Below are positions 63,576 through 64,000 of a DNA stretch of 64,000 bases, piece after piece. Every line of letters starts with the position of its first letter. Position 1 is the stretch's first letter. The stretch is from Aphelocoma coerulescens. Taxonomy: Eukaryota; Chordata; Aves; Passeriformes; Corvidae. A model generated the notes under the pieces. That model did not search any database, was not told the origin of the DNA, and saw only the letters and a list, made by a program, of their open reading frames with translations. Where the stretch lies: the NCBI RefSeq assembly GCF_041296385.1, contig NC_091019.1, positions 13,036,531-13,100,530 on the forward strand, in the 5' to 3' direction. A program made the translations under genes and the position numbers.

Positions 63576-64000
63576 TTCCTGACATTTTTGTTTGAGGTTT
63601 CACTAGAAGCAGTTCTCCTAGTTCTCAAAGAGCTCCAAATATCACATTTGTACTTCACAACATACCTGGGGTTATCGGGAAATGTTTTTCATGCTTGACA
63701 TACTCTTTGTCACCATGTGCAGAGCCAGATGGAGTCCCTGTCTGAATGGGAAAATATGTCCCCACACCTGGATCTTATGCTGTGAGCACAGGCTGTGTTT
63801 GATGGGAAAGAGAGGATGGAAAGTTTCCCTAGAACTGCCTCTGGCAATTCCTCCCTGATTGTATTGCTCAGTCATGGCCAGTTTGGAGATACATTTATGA
63901 CTTCCAGACTGCATCTTGTTTTTTAAATACTCAGGCAGTTCATATTCTATAGCTTTTCTTTTTCATGAACTTTCTTTGTGGAAACACTTCCCGATGTCAA

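Overview
This window is vertebrate genomic DNA, most likely from a bird. Introns are AT-rich, genes are split by GT-AG introns, and the recognisable interspersed repeats are 5'-truncated CR1 LINEs with avian-type 3' ends (short ATTCTATG-like repeats). CR1 also occurs in turtles and crocodilians, so bird is an inference from CR1 type and compact introns; a passerine is possible but not shown.

The only protein-coding gene I can support is the 5' part of USP47 (ubiquitin carboxyl-terminal hydrolase 47) on the minus strand. Nine coding exons run from the start codon at 28015 down to 3747. They join into one open frame of 1029 nt (343 codons), with every junction at a GT-AG site and phases agreeing throughout. 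The frame carries the N-terminal region, the USP Cys box with the catalytic Cys at residue 197, the HDVQEL segment, and the first CxxC pair of the USP zinc ribbon. The rest of the gene (catalytic His and Asp, ubiquitin-like domains, 3'UTR) lies to the left of position 1.

Layout: 1-3746 is the start of intron 9, with an old CR1 scrap and a foldback repeat. From 3747 to 13019 lie coding exons 9 to 2. From 13020 to 27976 is the 15-kb intron 1, holding two CR1 copies in opposite orientation, one interrupted by a 206-bp near-identical copy of the sequence next to exon 2. From about 27430 to 29030 is a CpG island with exon 1 and a TATA-less promoter (TCTCGCGAGA, CCAAT and GC-box motifs). From about 29030 to 64000 is intergenic DNA upstream of USP47: no exon, RNA gene or conserved protein was recognised there, only A/C-rich low-complexity tracts and one well-preserved CR1 3' end at about 59855-60424. 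In mammals the neighbour upstream of USP47 is GALNT18; none of its exons is seen here.

No new multi-gene system was found. The observations most worth checking are the templated-looking duplication beside USP47 exon 2, an in-frame poly-Glu N-terminal extension upstream of the usual USP47 start, an NAGNAG acceptor, weak donors on two symmetric exons, and a foldback carrying a near-perfect splice donor.
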